Source: Bog-473 sp963738135 (lineage in GTDB: Bacteria; Actinomycetota; Acidimicrobiia; Acidimicrobiales; RAAP-2). From it: a stretch of 64,000 bases of DNA. Every line of letters starts with the position of its first letter. The first letter of the stretch is position 1. The notes below the pieces were generated by a model that was not told the DNA's origin, made no database searches, and was given only the letters and a program-made list of their open reading frames with translations. Below, one piece after another: positions 16,352-26,070 of this stretch. The DNA lies in contig CAVTVK010000004.1 in the NCBI GenBank assembly GCA_963738135.1, forward strand, positions 372,001 to 436,000, written 5' to 3'. A program made the position numbers and the translations under genes.

Positions 16352-17724
16352 GTGAGAGGACCGATCACCGGAGGCAGGGGATGGCCCTTCGGGCTGCCCA
16401 CGGCGGATCTCGACGCGGTGGGCTACCGCGCCGACGAGTACTTCGTGGAGGGGGATGCGGACCGCTTCGGGCCCGTCCCCGGCACCGAGCTGGAGCGGGA
16501 CGGTCGTTGGTCTGTGGAACCGGTGGGGCGCACCGCCTACACGACGCGCATGGTCGTCATGCGTCCCGCCGATGCCGCCGCCTTCAACGGGACAGTGGTC
16601 GTGTTGTGGAACAACGTCACCGCCGGCTACGAGAACTTCACTGGTGGCGACAGTCCCGAGGTCTTCGAGAACGGCTACGCCTACGTGGCCGCCTCCGTCC
16701 AGCGGGTCGGGATCCACGGCCAACCGGACAACCCACAGGGCCTGCGCGACTGGGATCCGGAGCGCTACGGCTCGCTGTCGATCCCCAGCGACGACTACTC
16801 GTTCGACATCTACACCCAGATCGCGAACCTGGTGGCGCCCGATCGACCCCGAGGCGACCTCGACCTCATGGGCGGCCTGCAGGTGCGCCGGATCGTCGCC
16901 CAGGGTGCCTCGCAATCAGCGGCCCGGCTGGCCTCGTACCTCAACGGCGTGCAGCCCCTGACCCGCCGCTTCGATGCCTTCTTCTTCGTGATGTACTTCG
17001 GCGGCGGTACCCCGCTGCGAGGTCGGTGGCGAAGTCATGACCGTCGCAGGGGCCGCCGCCGACGCCGGACCTCGGATCCCTGAAGGCCTGCACCTGCTGC
17101 GCGACGATCTCGGCATTCCCGTCATGGTGCTCAACACCGAGTGCGAGGCCGCGTCCTGCTACCCGGTCCGCCAGCCGGACACCGACCGCTTCCGTTACTG
17201 GGAGGTCGCCGGCGCATCCCACGTCTCGCTGCCCGCCATGGCGTCGTCCTCACCTCGCATGCAGCGGGACTTCGGGTTCGCCATTCCGCTGGACGACGAG
17301 TCCATGCAGGCCATCAACCAGGTCTCCATGGCGCCGGTGGTCGACGCGGCCCTGCATCATCTGCAGGCCTGGCTGCAGCGACGGCACTCCCCCGCCCGTC
17401 CAGCCACGCATCACCTTCGCCGGTGAGCCGCCGGCGATCGTGCGGGACGACCACGACATCGCCCGCGGCGGTATCAGGCTGCCGCAGGTGGAGGTCCCGT
17501 TGGGGCACAACAGCGCCATACAGCAGTCGCCCGACATCTTCGCTCGGCTCGTCGGGCACCACGAGAGCTTTCCCGAAGAGAAGGTCCGCGCGCTCTACGG
17601 CAGCCGCGACGAGTACCTGGCTCGTTACGAAAAGGCCACGCGGGCAGCCGAGACGGCTGGGGTCGTTCTCCCTCGCGACGTCGAGCCCCTTCTCGCCGAG
17701 GGGGAACACGCTTTCCCGCTGTAG
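16352..17724 (+). CDS. Large alpha/beta hydrolase-domain protein, two frame changes
   Basis: About 455 residues of the alpha/beta hydrolase_10-type family, common in actinobacterial catabolic clusters. It starts GPITGGRGWPFGLP, then VVLWNNVTAGYENF and the nucleophile segment AQGASQSAARLASYL (serine in GASQS), with a later VMVLNTECEA strand and a histidine in WEVAGASHVSLPA. The C-terminal region runs RLPQVEVPLGHNSAI to GEHAFPL. The reading frame changes near 17030 and again near 17400. The start is uncertain: GTG 16352 gives the family N-terminus, while an ATG at 16342 overlaps the preceding stop in another frame. Probably an esterase or lactonase. Confidence 0.78.
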
Positions 17725-17743
17725 TCCGGCACGCCGCCGGCGC

Positions 17744-19018
17744 CTACTTCGTGGCGGCGGAGTCGGCGAACTGCAGCACGTTCTTCGCCTTGTCGAAGGT
17801 CACGAGGTACACCGGGCCGAGCGCGTAGGGCCGGCCGGGGGCGAAGGAGACCGGTGCGCCCGATCCGGGAATGGCCGCATTCCTGAGCGCGTAGCCGGCG
17901 TGGGTGAACGTCGACCAGGTCAGGTTCTTCCCAGCCGCCTTGGCGATCGTGGCGAACAGGTCGATGTTCAAGCAGGCCGATTCCACGGCGTAGAAGGTCT
18001 GGTCCGAACCGGTCAGGGGATCCGTCGGCGGCGTGATCTTGAGCGAGGGGTAGGCCTTGTGCACCACGCGATCGCACGCCTGGACCGCAGGCGTGTGCCA
18101 AAGCGTGTAGTTCGAGGGGACGGGACTCGTCGTCAGGACGTTCTCGAGATACTTCGGCTGAATGGACGATCCGAGTGTCGCGCTCTCCAAGCCGGACTCG
18201 TCCGTGGCGATCCACGGCGGCAGGTAGGTGCTCTCGTTCGCCTGCAGCGACTCGGGCCACACGGTGGCCGCGGTCCCGACGGCGATCACCTCGTTGACGC
18301 CCGCCTGCTGGAAGCGCTGGGCAATGAGCGCGGCCTGCTGGTTGGTGGCCACCTCGTCGCTCTGCGGTGCGCCGTCGACTGCGCTCTCTGCGACATGGAC
18401 CCCCAACGACTTCAGCGACGACTGGACGACCTTCAACTCGGCTCCATCGGACTCCTCGCCGGCGAAGAGTCCCACCTTCTTGCCCTTGAAGACACCGCGG
18501 TGGTCCAGGACCGCGAGCTGCAACGGGTCGTAGGCCGCCGGCGGCGGGAGCAGGGTGAAGTTGGGGGTGCCCCCCGAGGACTCGACCTCCTGGAACATCC
18601 CCGAAATGGTCGGCACATGATGTTGCTGCAAGAAGCAGTCTGCCTGCTGCGGCGCAATGGCGACGAAGACGGAGTCGTCCTCGGCGAGCTGCGTGCAGGC
18701 CGTGATGGCGGGCCCCGTCCCGACGGGGTTCACGGCCACCAGGTACGGCACCAGCTTGCGACCGTTGATACCGCCCTGCGCATTCAGATTCGCAATGATC
18801 GCCTTGTACGCGTCGGGGAAGCTGCCTTGGTCCAGGGTGATGCCGAACTGCCGCACGGCGGCCAGGTCGACGTACGGGACACCAACCCGGATCGTCGTGG
18901 CGGTGACCGCTTGCGACGGCGCTGTCGCCGCAGCTGACGCTGGTCCGGTGCCGGCGACGACCGCAATGGCACTGAGCAGCAGTGCGCCGACCATGGGGGT
19001 GACAAGGCTCTTTGGCAT
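17744..19018 (-). CDS. ABC transporter substrate-binding protein (branched-chain amino-acid type)
   Basis: A 424-residue periplasmic-binding-protein type I (Peripla_BP_6-like). Signal peptide at residues 1-25 (VTPMVGALLLSAIAVVAG then ASAAA), then IRVGVPYVDLAAVRQFG, LNAQGGINGRKL, and FYAVESACLNIDLFATIAKA. No permease or ATPase genes adjoin it, so it probably captures pathway substrate or feeds a transporter encoded elsewhere. Start ATG has GGAGAGA directly upstream; the frame is open further up without signal character. Converges with the hydrolase gene on its left. Confidence 0.9.
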   Translation of the reverse strand: MPKSLVTPMVGALLLSAIAVVAGTGPASAAATAPSQAVTATTIRVGVPYVDLAAVRQFGITLDQGSFPDAYKAIIANLNAQGGINGRKLVPYLVAVNPVGTGPAITACTQLAEDDSVFVAIAPQQADCFLQQHHVPTISGMFQEVESSGGTPNFTLLPPPAAYDPLQLAVLDHRGVFKGKKVGLFAGEESDGAELKVVQSSLKSLGVHVAESAVDGAPQSDEVATNQQAALIAQRFQQAGVNEVIAVGTAATVWPESLQANESTYLPPWIATDESGLESATLGSSIQPKYLENVLTTSPVPSNYTLWHTPAVQACDRVVHKAYPSLKITPPTDPLTGSDQTFYAVESACLNIDLFATIAKAAGKNLTWSTFTHAGYALRNAAIPGSGAPVSFAPGRPYALGPVYLVTFDKAKNVLQFADSAATK

Positions 19019-19121
19019 TCTCTCTCCGCGGAACTGCAGCCACCGTCGGCCGCGCCGGCCGACACAGTGACACACTTCCCAGCCCCGGGGCATTCACGGA
19101 GCGTCACCGGGCAGGACCGGC

Positions 19122-19985
19122 TCAGGTCGCCGTGACCAGCAGTTCCTCTCCCCGCGCCGTCCGCAGGCCGTCCGTCCGTTCGGCGAAGTAGCGCTCGTTC
19201 AGCGCCGCCGCGGCAATGTGGTGGGCCTCCCGGAATCCGGCCTGAACCGCCAGCTCCGTCATTTCGTCCGGCGTGTAGAAGCTGACGAAGGGAGTCCCGG
19301 CCGCGCGGGCACCCTTCTCAGCCGCCTCGAACCCGGGCCGCAGGGCATCGTCGACCTGTTCCGACGGCAAGAGAAAGGTCATGGCGAGTGTCGATCCGGG
19401 AGCGAGCGCAGCGATCTGGCGCAACGTGGCGGCGTTGGCTTCCTTGGTGAGGTAGAGCGTCACGCCGGTCGAGACGATGACGGCCGGTCGCGTCCGATCG
19501 AAGTCTGCCGCGACAAGTTGATCCCACCATGATCCCCCTCCCTCGAAGTCGACCGGCACCAGCCGCAACCACTCCGGCACACCGAAGCCGAGCTCGACGA
19601 GACGTCGTTGCTTCCAGGCTTGCGGGCCGGGTTGGTCGACCTCGAAGATCCGGAGACGTGACGCCAGTTCCGGTCTCCTCTGGGCGAAGGTGTCGAGGCC
19701 CGCGCCCAGAATGACGTACTGGGTCACGCCTCGCTTCGCCTGCTCGGCCACCAGGTCTTCGACGAAGCGGGCGCGGGCGACGATGCCGGCCCGGAACCAT
19801 CGCGTGCCGTCCGGGTCCATATCCGGTCGTCGGCGCCAGTCGTCGTCGGGCGCAGCCAGCTGCAATCCCACTTCGTCCTCGAGGACGTGGGGCGGCGGAT
19901 CGACCTGGACGTGCATGGCTCTCCAGAGCGCAACCCGCACCGCCGTTCCCTCCGCGGCCTCGGTCTCCACATGTTCGTCAGTCAT
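19122..19985 (-). CDS. SAM-dependent methyltransferase, leucine carboxyl methyltransferase-like
   Basis: A 287-residue member of the class I methyltransferase group with LCMT-like fold that is numerous in mycobacteria and relatives. Diagnostic parts are YVILGAGLDTFAQRRP (SAM motif I), FEVDQPGPQAWKQ (acidic residue binding ribose), VPVDFE, and VSTGVTLYLTKEA. The substrate is not known for most members. It is the last gene of the long leftward operon and follows the P450 by 13 nt. Confidence 0.87.
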   Translation of the reverse strand: MTDEHVETEAAEGTAVRVALWRAMHVQVDPPPHVLEDEVGLQLAAPDDDWRRRPDMDPDGTRWFRAGIVARARFVEDLVAEQAKRGVTQYVILGAGLDTFAQRRPELASRLRIFEVDQPGPQAWKQRRLVELGFGVPEWLRLVPVDFEGGGSWWDQLVAADFDRTRPAVIVSTGVTLYLTKEANAATLRQIAALAPGSTLAMTFLLPSEQVDDALRPGFEAAEKGARAAGTPFVSFYTPDEMTELAVQAGFREAHHIAAAALNERYFAERTDGLRTARGEELLVTAT

Positions 19986-19998
19986 GCGCTCCTGGCTT

Positions 19999-21318
19999 TC
20001 ATCGCCGCCGGTAGCGGGCACGACACGGCGCGGCAGCGCGTGCCACGCCACCTATCTGGGCGGGGACCGGATCCGGATGCTGCGACCAGGACGGCTCCCA
20101 GCGGAACTGGCTGAACAGGCGCCGCGAGGTCAGCGTCATGGCCGCCAAGGAGAAGGGGCGCGCCGGGCAGGAGTGTCCACCGTGTCCGAACACCGTCACG
20201 AGCTCTGCTGCAGCCAACCCGTTCGGTGTGCGCAGCCTCCGACGGTTCCATCGCGCCGGTTCCCAGCGGTCGAGCCCCGGCGCCGCGCTGCGATTGGTCA
20301 GCGGGAGCAGAGTGGCAACGGTCATGCCCGAAGGGATCTCGAGCGGGCCTTCCTCGAGGTCGATGGTGAACGGGGCGAGGGTGAAGCGGGCCATGATGGA
20401 GCGCTGCGCCATCCGTGTCGACTCGAGTGCGCAGGTCTCGGCCAGGCCGGTATTGCCGAGCCGCACCTGTTCGGCTTCGTCGGGATGCTCGATCAGATCG
20501 ACGAGATGCCAGCCCAGCGCGGCGAACAGGTTGGACATGGACGCGACGTGGATGAGGGTGATGTCGAGGCAGATCCCCGTGGCCGCCTGCTCGGGTTCCG
20601 CGTCGCTCCACGCGTCGACGACCCGATCGAAGAGCGCGTATCCGCCGTCGGCCCGGTTCTCACTCGCCCGTCCTCGCACGAGCCCGAGCCCGAGCTGCGC
20701 CGTGACCTCGGCCAGCGCGGCGCGCTCCTCGGCCTTGTCGGTGGCGGCCACGCGTGCCATGGCGTCGGGGTGCACGAAGGACTCCGAACCGTCGAGCTGA
20801 TCGAAGGCTCGGGTCAGGGTCTCGAAGCGCTCGCCCTCGGCCGAGCCCGGGCCGCCCCAGGAGGCCAGACCGACCCGGTGGCCCAGGCGCCGGCTGAGCG
20901 AGAAGAGGTCCACCTCGCCGTCCGGGCCCAGTTCGTCGGCCGCGGTCTCGACCGCCAGCTCCACGTTGCGCAGGTAGGCGGCGACGTCCTCCCGCCCGAA
21001 CAGCTGGTGCGGCAGCACCCTGCGGCCGGCGAACACCTCGTCGGGCAGCTTGCGCCGGAGCATTCGCCAGTCGGCCACACCCTTGCTTGCCGTCTCCTCT
21101 GGCAGGCCGTACAACGCGGTGACGCCCAGGGGCGAGAAGAGGAAGAGATACCGATCGTCGCCGCTGTCCACGACAAAGGTGTCACCCAGCCGTGACCGGG
21201 CGTCCGCCAGGGTCGCCACCGGGTCTTCGACCACATCGTCCCAAGGGAGCCGGACCCCGGTGGCGATCACCGGCAACGGATCCGGGCTGGGCAGCCCCAC
21301 GGACTGCCCGGGGGTCAT
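19999..21318 (-). CDS. Cytochrome P450
   Basis: A complete 439-residue P450 from a lineage different from the two soluble CYPs at 1 and 32680. ExxR helix: ALESTRMAQ. The heme-binding loop FGHGGHSCPARPF contains the cysteine ligand, and DRWEPARWNRR is the meander region. It resembles eukaryotic-like bacterial P450s that oxidise fatty acids or isoprenoids. Stop and start spacing to its neighbours (3 nt after the MFS stop, 13 nt to the methyltransferase) indicates one transcript. Needs a redox partner; the only one in the window is the 3Fe-4S ferredoxin at 32427. Confidence 0.9.
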   Translation of the reverse strand: MTPGQSVGLPSPDPLPVIATGVRLPWDDVVEDPVATLADARSRLGDTFVVDSGDDRYLFLFSPLGVTALYGLPEETASKGVADWRMLRRKLPDEVFAGRRVLPHQLFGREDVAAYLRNVELAVETAADELGPDGEVDLFSLSRRLGHRVGLASWGGPGSAEGERFETLTRAFDQLDGSESFVHPDAMARVAATDKAEERAALAEVTAQLGLGLVRGRASENRADGGYALFDRVVDAWSDAEPEQAATGICLDITLIHVASMSNLFAALGWHLVDLIEHPDEAEQVRLGNTGLAETCALESTRMAQRSIMARFTLAPFTIDLEEGPLEIPSGMTVATLLPLTNRSAAPGLDRWEPARWNRRRLRTPNGLAAAELVTVFGHGGHSCPARPFSLAAMTLTSRRLFSQFRWEPSWSQHPDPVPAQIGGVARAAAPCRARYRRR

Positions 21319-21321
21319 GCG

Positions 21322-22833
21322 TCAGCCTCCCACTCCGGCTGCCGCTCCCTCCGCAGTCGAGACCTCGGCTGTCGAGACCTCGGCCGGCCCGGCGGAGATG
21401 AGCACGGCACTCACGATGGCTCCCAGTGCGAGGAAGCCGGCACCGACCGCGAAGGCCACGGCAAACCCATGGACGACACCGGCCTGGGAGGCCGAGGCCC
21501 CGTGGGCGACGATGTAACTGGCGGTCGCGGTCGCCGCCAAGGTATTGAGCAGCGCCGTGCCGAGTGAGCCACCGATCTGCTGCGTGGTGTTGACCAGCGC
21601 ACTGGCCACGCCCGCGTCCCGGTCACCGACCCGTATGAGCGCGGTACTGCTGAAGGCCGGGAAGGCCAGGCCCAGGCCCAGGCTCATCAAGATCTCCTGC
21701 GGAGCGACGTGCACCCAGAAATCGCTCTGCACCCCGATCTGTGTCAGCCAGGCCAAGCCGCCCGCAGCGACCAGGAGTCCGACCGTCATCGGAATCCTCG
21801 GCCCGATCCGCGGGACGAGACTGGACGATGCGCCCGCAGCCAGAATGATGCCGAACGCAAAAGGCAGGAAGGCGAGCCCTGCTTTGAGCGCCGAGTAGTG
21901 CAGCACGCTCTGCAGGTAGTAGCTCAAGAAGACGAACATGGCGAAGAGCCCGGCGCCGGTGAGCAAGGAGGCCAGGAATGCACCGCCCCGGTTCCGGTCG
22001 CGCACCACCCGCAGCGGCAGCAACGGGTGGCTGGTCTTCGTCTCGAGGATCACGAACGCCGCCAGGAGGACCACGGCGACGAGCAGCAACACGATGGTGA
22101 TGGTGGCGCTCCAGCCGTCACTCTCCGCCTTGGTGAAGCCGTAGACGAGGCTGACCAGGCCCAGCGTGGAGAGCAATGCGCCCGGTACGTCGTACTTGGT
22201 GGAGCCCGAGGCCCTGCTCTCGTGCACGATGAGGACCGCCCCGATGGAGGCGAGGACGGCGATCGGCACGTTGACGAGCAGGCACCAACGCCACGAGGCG
22301 TACTCGGTGAGCACGCCCCCGAGGAGGACGCCGATGGCGCCGCCGGCGCCCGACACCGCCCCGTAGGCGCCGAACGCCTGCGCCCGCTCTTTGGCGTCGT
22401 GCTGGAAGGTGATGGTCAGGATGGACAGGGCGGCGGGTGCCATCAGTGCCGCGAAGCCGCCCTGAAGGGCCCGGGCGGCGAACAGCATGACTTGGTCGAC
22501 GGCCAGGCCGCCGAGGGCCGATGCGGCGGCGAAGCCGAGCAACCCGACCACGAACACCCGCTTCCGACCCCAGAAGTCGGCGATGCGGCCACCGAGGAGC
22601 AGGAAGCCCCCGAACGCCAAGGTGTAGGCCGTGATCACCCACTGGCGGTTCGCTGTCGAGATACCGAGGGCGTGTTGCGCCGACGGGAGGGCGATGGTGA
22701 CGATCGACGCGTCGAGCACGATCATCAACTGCGCCACGATGACGACGGCGAGGATCCCCCACCGCCTCGGGTCGGGCCCGGACTCGTCCGTCAGGCCGGC
22801 GGACGAAGCCGTCACGATGTCACTTGACTCCAC
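21322..22833 (-). CDS. MFS drug/solute exporter, DHA2 (EmrB/QacA) type
   Basis: 503 residues, about 14 membrane segments, starting with a 25-residue cytoplasmic tail and WGILAVVIVAQLMIVLDASIV. The DHA2 motifs are present (LDASIVTIALP in TM1; GGRIADFWGRKRVFVVG in loop 2-3; SGAGGAIGVLLGG, motif C in TM5). The C-terminal tail is rich in VSTAE repeats. Probably exports a toxic substrate or product across the membrane. Lies between the MarR regulator and the P450 in one operon, the classic MarR/MFS pairing. Confidence 0.92.
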   Translation of the reverse strand: MESSDIVTASSAGLTDESGPDPRRWGILAVVIVAQLMIVLDASIVTIALPSAQHALGISTANRQWVITAYTLAFGGFLLLGGRIADFWGRKRVFVVGLLGFAAASALGGLAVDQVMLFAARALQGGFAALMAPAALSILTITFQHDAKERAQAFGAYGAVSGAGGAIGVLLGGVLTEYASWRWCLLVNVPIAVLASIGAVLIVHESRASGSTKYDVPGALLSTLGLVSLVYGFTKAESDGWSATITIVLLLVAVVLLAAFVILETKTSHPLLPLRVVRDRNRGGAFLASLLTGAGLFAMFVFLSYYLQSVLHYSALKAGLAFLPFAFGIILAAGASSSLVPRIGPRIPMTVGLLVAAGGLAWLTQIGVQSDFWVHVAPQEILMSLGLGLAFPAFSSTALIRVGDRDAGVASALVNTTQQIGGSLGTALLNTLAATATASYIVAHGASASQAGVVHGFAVAFAVGAGFLALGAIVSAVLISAGPAEVSTAEVSTAEGAAAGVGG

Positions 22834-22932
22834 GGTGTCTCTCTCTTCCGTTCGCCCGGAACTCAGGGGCGACTCAGGGGGCGGCTAGGGGTCATCGGGG
22901 AACCTAGCGGGAGCGACTCGCACCCGAACCCC

Positions 22933-22950
22933 CACCCTACCGAGAGGGTG
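22933..22950. terminator. Possible hairpin between MarR and MFS genes
   Basis: CACCCT and AGGGTG form a perfect 6-bp stem around a 6-nt loop in the 170-nt gap between the two leftward genes. There is no T-run after it, so it is not a clear intrinsic terminator; it could attenuate transcription into the exporter gene. Confidence 0.3.
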
Positions 22951-23003
22951 TTCGCGGGCTGCCGCCGGGAGCGACCTGGCCCGCCGTGCCCGGCGGAGGT
23001 CCG

Positions 23004-23603
23004 CTATGCCACCTCGAACCGGCCGTTGCCACCGCGAGTCCCGCGCTTGTGCGCCTGGCGGGATCCGACTTCTTCGATGACCTCGTCGGAGTGCTCGATG
23101 TCGAACTCGTTCCCGCTTGCGCGCAGCTCGGCCAGGAGGTCGAGTAGGCGGCCCCGCTTGGTCTCGGACAGGCCGATACACGTGTACACGGTGGCGTTCA
23201 GGTCCCGCGTGGCCTCGGTTGCCACCCGCTCACCGCGGGCCGTGATCACCGCGAGCGTGGTGCGCGCGTCGGAAGGGTGCGGCACGCGGCGCACGAGCTT
23301 GTCGCCCTCGAGCTTGTCGATGATGTTCGTGACCGTGGCCGGCGGGATCCTCAAGGTCTTGCTGATCCAACTCAGGGCCAGGGAGGACTCGGGGTCCATG
23401 GCCAACCAGGCCAACACCTCGTAGCGGGCGAACGTGAGGTCGTGATGGCGCATGACGCCGTTCACCTGGTCGTTCAGCAGTTGATAGGAGCGGAGGACGG
23501 CCGTGTACACCGCCATGCCCGACGCGGCCTCGGGCTCCCAACGCTCCAACCAGACGCGACGGGACGCCTCGACGACATCGAAGGGAGCTTTCTGGAAACC
23601 CAT
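23004..23603 (-). CDS. MarR-family transcriptional regulator
   Basis: A 199-residue winged-helix regulator: YTAVLRSYQLLNDQVNGVMR, LTFARYEVLAWLA, the recognition region WISKTLRIPPATVTNIIDKLE, and the wing RRVPHPSDARTTLAVIT. ATG 23603 was taken because the domain begins there; the frame is open upstream into the CoA transferase gene. It lies within the operon it may control. Ligands for such regulators are often aromatic acids or CoA thioesters. It is another candidate binder of the palindromes at 30644 and 34805. Confidence 0.9.
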   Translation of the reverse strand: MGFQKAPFDVVEASRRVWLERWEPEAASGMAVYTAVLRSYQLLNDQVNGVMRHHDLTFARYEVLAWLAMDPESSLALSWISKTLRIPPATVTNIIDKLEGDKLVRRVPHPSDARTTLAVITARGERVATEATRDLNATVYTCIGLSETKRGRLLDLLAELRASGNEFDIEHSDEVIEEVGSRQAHKRGTRGGNGRFEVA

Positions 23604-23634
23604 CGCCTCAGGATACGGCTCTCGCGTCAGCCGC

Positions 23635-24879
23635 TCAGGTGCCCTGCGCCAGGGTGCCGCCGATGATCCCGTCGGCTTCGAGTACCGCCTGTTCGGCCGC
23701 GGTGAGACCCAGGGCGGTGAGGAGCTCGCCGTTGTGCTCACCGAGCAGCGGTGCATGGCGGTGGTGGACCTGCTCGGGTCCCCGAGAGAAGCGCATCGGC
23801 AACGTGCTGTAGCGGGAGGTGCCGATCACCGGATGGTCGATCTCCTCGAAGAAGCCCCGCGCCGCCAGCTGGGGCAGGTCGGGCTGCTCGTGGGGCTGCA
23901 TCACCCTGCCGACGGGCACGCCGGCCTCCCACAGGGCGCTGACGATCTCGTCCGCCGAGCGGGCGCGGCACCACTCCCCCAGCAGCGAGTCGATCCGGTC
24001 GTGCGCGCGCCGCCGGCCGGCCCTGGTCGCCAGCGCGGGGTCGGCGGCCCACGCCGGCTCGCCCAGTGCGGACCGCAAGGCGCTCCACTGCTCGTCGGTG
24101 GCGACGGCGATGGCGACCCAGCCGTCGTCGCGCCCGCGCTCGTCGGGGCCGGCGACCTTGTACAGGTTCTGCGGGGCTGCCGTGGGACCGCGGTTCCCGG
24201 CCCGTTCGAGCAGGGAGCCGTAGGCCGAGTACTCGATCGGTTGCTCGGCCGCGATGTTGAGCGCGGCGTCGACCATGGCCGCTTCCACCAGTCCGCCTTC
24301 ACCCGTCCGATCCCGGTGCTCGAGGGCGAGGAGCAAGCCGTAGAGCGCGTGCAGCCCCGCATTGGGATCACCGACGCAGTAGGGCTCGAACGGCAGCAGG
24401 TCCGGATGCCCGGTGAGCCAGGTGAGGCCGGCGGCGTCCTCGATGACGAAGGCGAAGGCCGACAGGTCGCGTCCCGGCCCGTCCAGTCCGAACCCGGGCA
24501 TCCGCAGCAGAATGAGGTCCGGTCGCTCCGGGCGCAGCGACTCGAAGTCGAGGCCCAGCTGGTCCAGCACCCGTGGCGTGTAGTTCTCGACGACCACGTC
24601 GCACGTGCCGATGACGCGCCGCACCAGCTCGAGACCGCTGGGCTCGCTCAGGTTGACGGTCAGGCTCTTCTTGTTCGTGTTCAGGGCGGCGAAGATCGGT
24701 CCTCGTTCCCAGTACTGGTCCTCCGTCTGCGGGACACCGCCGACGAGGCGGGCCCCGTCCGGACGGGTGGCGGACTCCAGGTGGATGACCTCGGCACCGA
24801 GGAGCGCCAGGGTGTGGCCCGCGAGGGGTCCCGCCCAGAACGACGTCATGTCCAGGACCCGCAGGCCCTCGAATGGCAA
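23635..24879 (-). CDS. CaiB/BaiF CoA transferase, second domain of a double protein
   Basis: 414 residues of a type III CoA transferase: LRVLDMTSFWAGPLAGHTLALLGAEVIHLE, then SLTVNLSEPSG, VVENYTPRVLDQLGLD, and GDPNAGLHALYGLLLALEHRD. The catalytic aspartate region (VDVSML in domain 1) reads GGLVEAAMVDAA here, giving glutamate in place of the nucleophile. The first codon in this frame is TTG with no good ribosome site, and the frame joins the preceding CoA transferase domain after one frame change, so both probably form one protein of about 800 residues, a known architecture. Expected reaction: CoA transfer between acids. Confidence 0.8.
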   Translation of the reverse strand: MPFEGLRVLDMTSFWAGPLAGHTLALLGAEVIHLESATRPDGARLVGGVPQTEDQYWERGPIFAALNTNKKSLTVNLSEPSGLELVRRVIGTCDVVVENYTPRVLDQLGLDFESLRPERPDLILLRMPGFGLDGPGRDLSAFAFVIEDAAGLTWLTGHPDLLPFEPYCVGDPNAGLHALYGLLLALEHRDRTGEGGLVEAAMVDAALNIAAEQPIEYSAYGSLLERAGNRGPTAAPQNLYKVAGPDERGRDDGWVAIAVATDEQWSALRSALGEPAWAADPALATRAGRRRAHDRIDSLLGEWCRARSADEIVSALWEAGVPVGRVMQPHEQPDLPQLAARGFFEEIDHPVIGTSRYSTLPMRFSRGPEQVHHRHAPLLGEHNGELLTALGLTAAEQAVLEADGIIGGTLAQGT

Positions 24880-26068
24880 CTCCCGGGACGCGCCCTGCGC
24901 AGCGGCGCTGCGCCGGCTGCGCCGGCGTCACCGCCTCCTCGATCGGCAACTCTCCCAGGCGGGGTGCCGGCTCCGGTGGCCGGAGGCTGCCCGTCCCCAG
25001 CCGGAAGGGCGGACCGGGGTTCGTCGTGCCGTCCTTTGGGTTGGCCACGAACGTCCCCCGCTCCCGGAAGTGGGCCCAGGTGGCGGCATTCGCTCCGTTG
25101 GTGATGGGCGCGTTGGGGATCCGGAAGGCCGAGGCTTCCTCCAGCACCTCCTCGACCGTGCGGTCCGCGATCCAGGCGTCGATGGTGGGGGTCAACGCGG
25201 TGCGGTCGAGGAACAGCGACTGGTCCTCCATCCATTCGGGGTGCCCCACCAACACACAGAAGTCCAACCACTGCTGCCCGGTCCCGCACCCGAGCCCGAC
25301 GAGCCCGTCGCTGGCCGCCCCGACGCCCGGCGTCGCCACGAACCGCTTTCGGCGCATCGGCCGACCCAGTTGGTCGTTGAAGGTCACCGGGTAATAGGTG
25401 AGGGTCATCGCCAGCACCTCGAGCATGGAGACGTCGACGAGATCCCCCGCGCCCGCGGCGCGCCGGCGCGCCGCCAGCGTCCCGATGGCGCCGTAGAGGC
25501 CGGCGAGCCACTCCCCGACTTGGCCGCCGACGAACACCGGTGGACGATCCGGCCTGCCGCGCGCCAGTCCGACGATCCCCCCGGACCAGGCCTGGAGCGT
25601 GAATTCGGTCGCCGGCTTGTCACTCCAGGGGCCCTCGAGACCGAACGGCGTGATCGACGTGACGACCAAGTGCGGATGGGCGCGCAGCAGCTCCCGCGGG
25701 TCCAGCGATGCCTGCTCGGACAACGACGAGCCCTTCGACCAGACCACGGCGGCGGCCGAGTCCAACAGCGCGTGCAGGGAGTCGAGCCCGGCGGCGTCCG
25801 CACCGTCGACCACGACGCTGCGCTTGGACGCACCGAGGAAGTTGAACAGCGCGCCGTCGTCGTCCGCCGGGATCGCCGCCCCCGAGGCGGACCACCGCCG
25901 CAACGGGTCGCCGCCGGGTGCCTCGACCTTGACGATCTCCGCGCCGCCGTCGGCCAGCAGCTTCGTGCAGTAGGCGCCGGCGATCCAGGTCGACAGGTCG
26001 ACGACGCGGAAGCCGGAGAGCGGCGGCGCGGCCCGGTCGGCCGCGCCGTCCGCCTCTGTCTCGGGCAC
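24880..26068 (-). CDS. CaiB/BaiF CoA transferase, first domain of a double protein
   Basis: About 395 residues of a type III CoA transferase, starting GTG at 26068 two nt after the stop of the crotonase-like gene. It has GFRVVDLSTWIAGAYCTKLLADGGAEIVKVE, RSVVVDG, VVTSITPFGLEGPWSDKPATE, VGGQVGEWLAG and the catalytic aspartate in GDLVDVSMLEVL. After LGELPIEEAVTPAQPA the coding signal continues in another frame as the second domain, with the change near 24900. The pairing of a normal domain with one lacking the aspartate suggests a half-of-sites enzyme. Confidence 0.8.
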
Positions 26069-26070
26069 GG

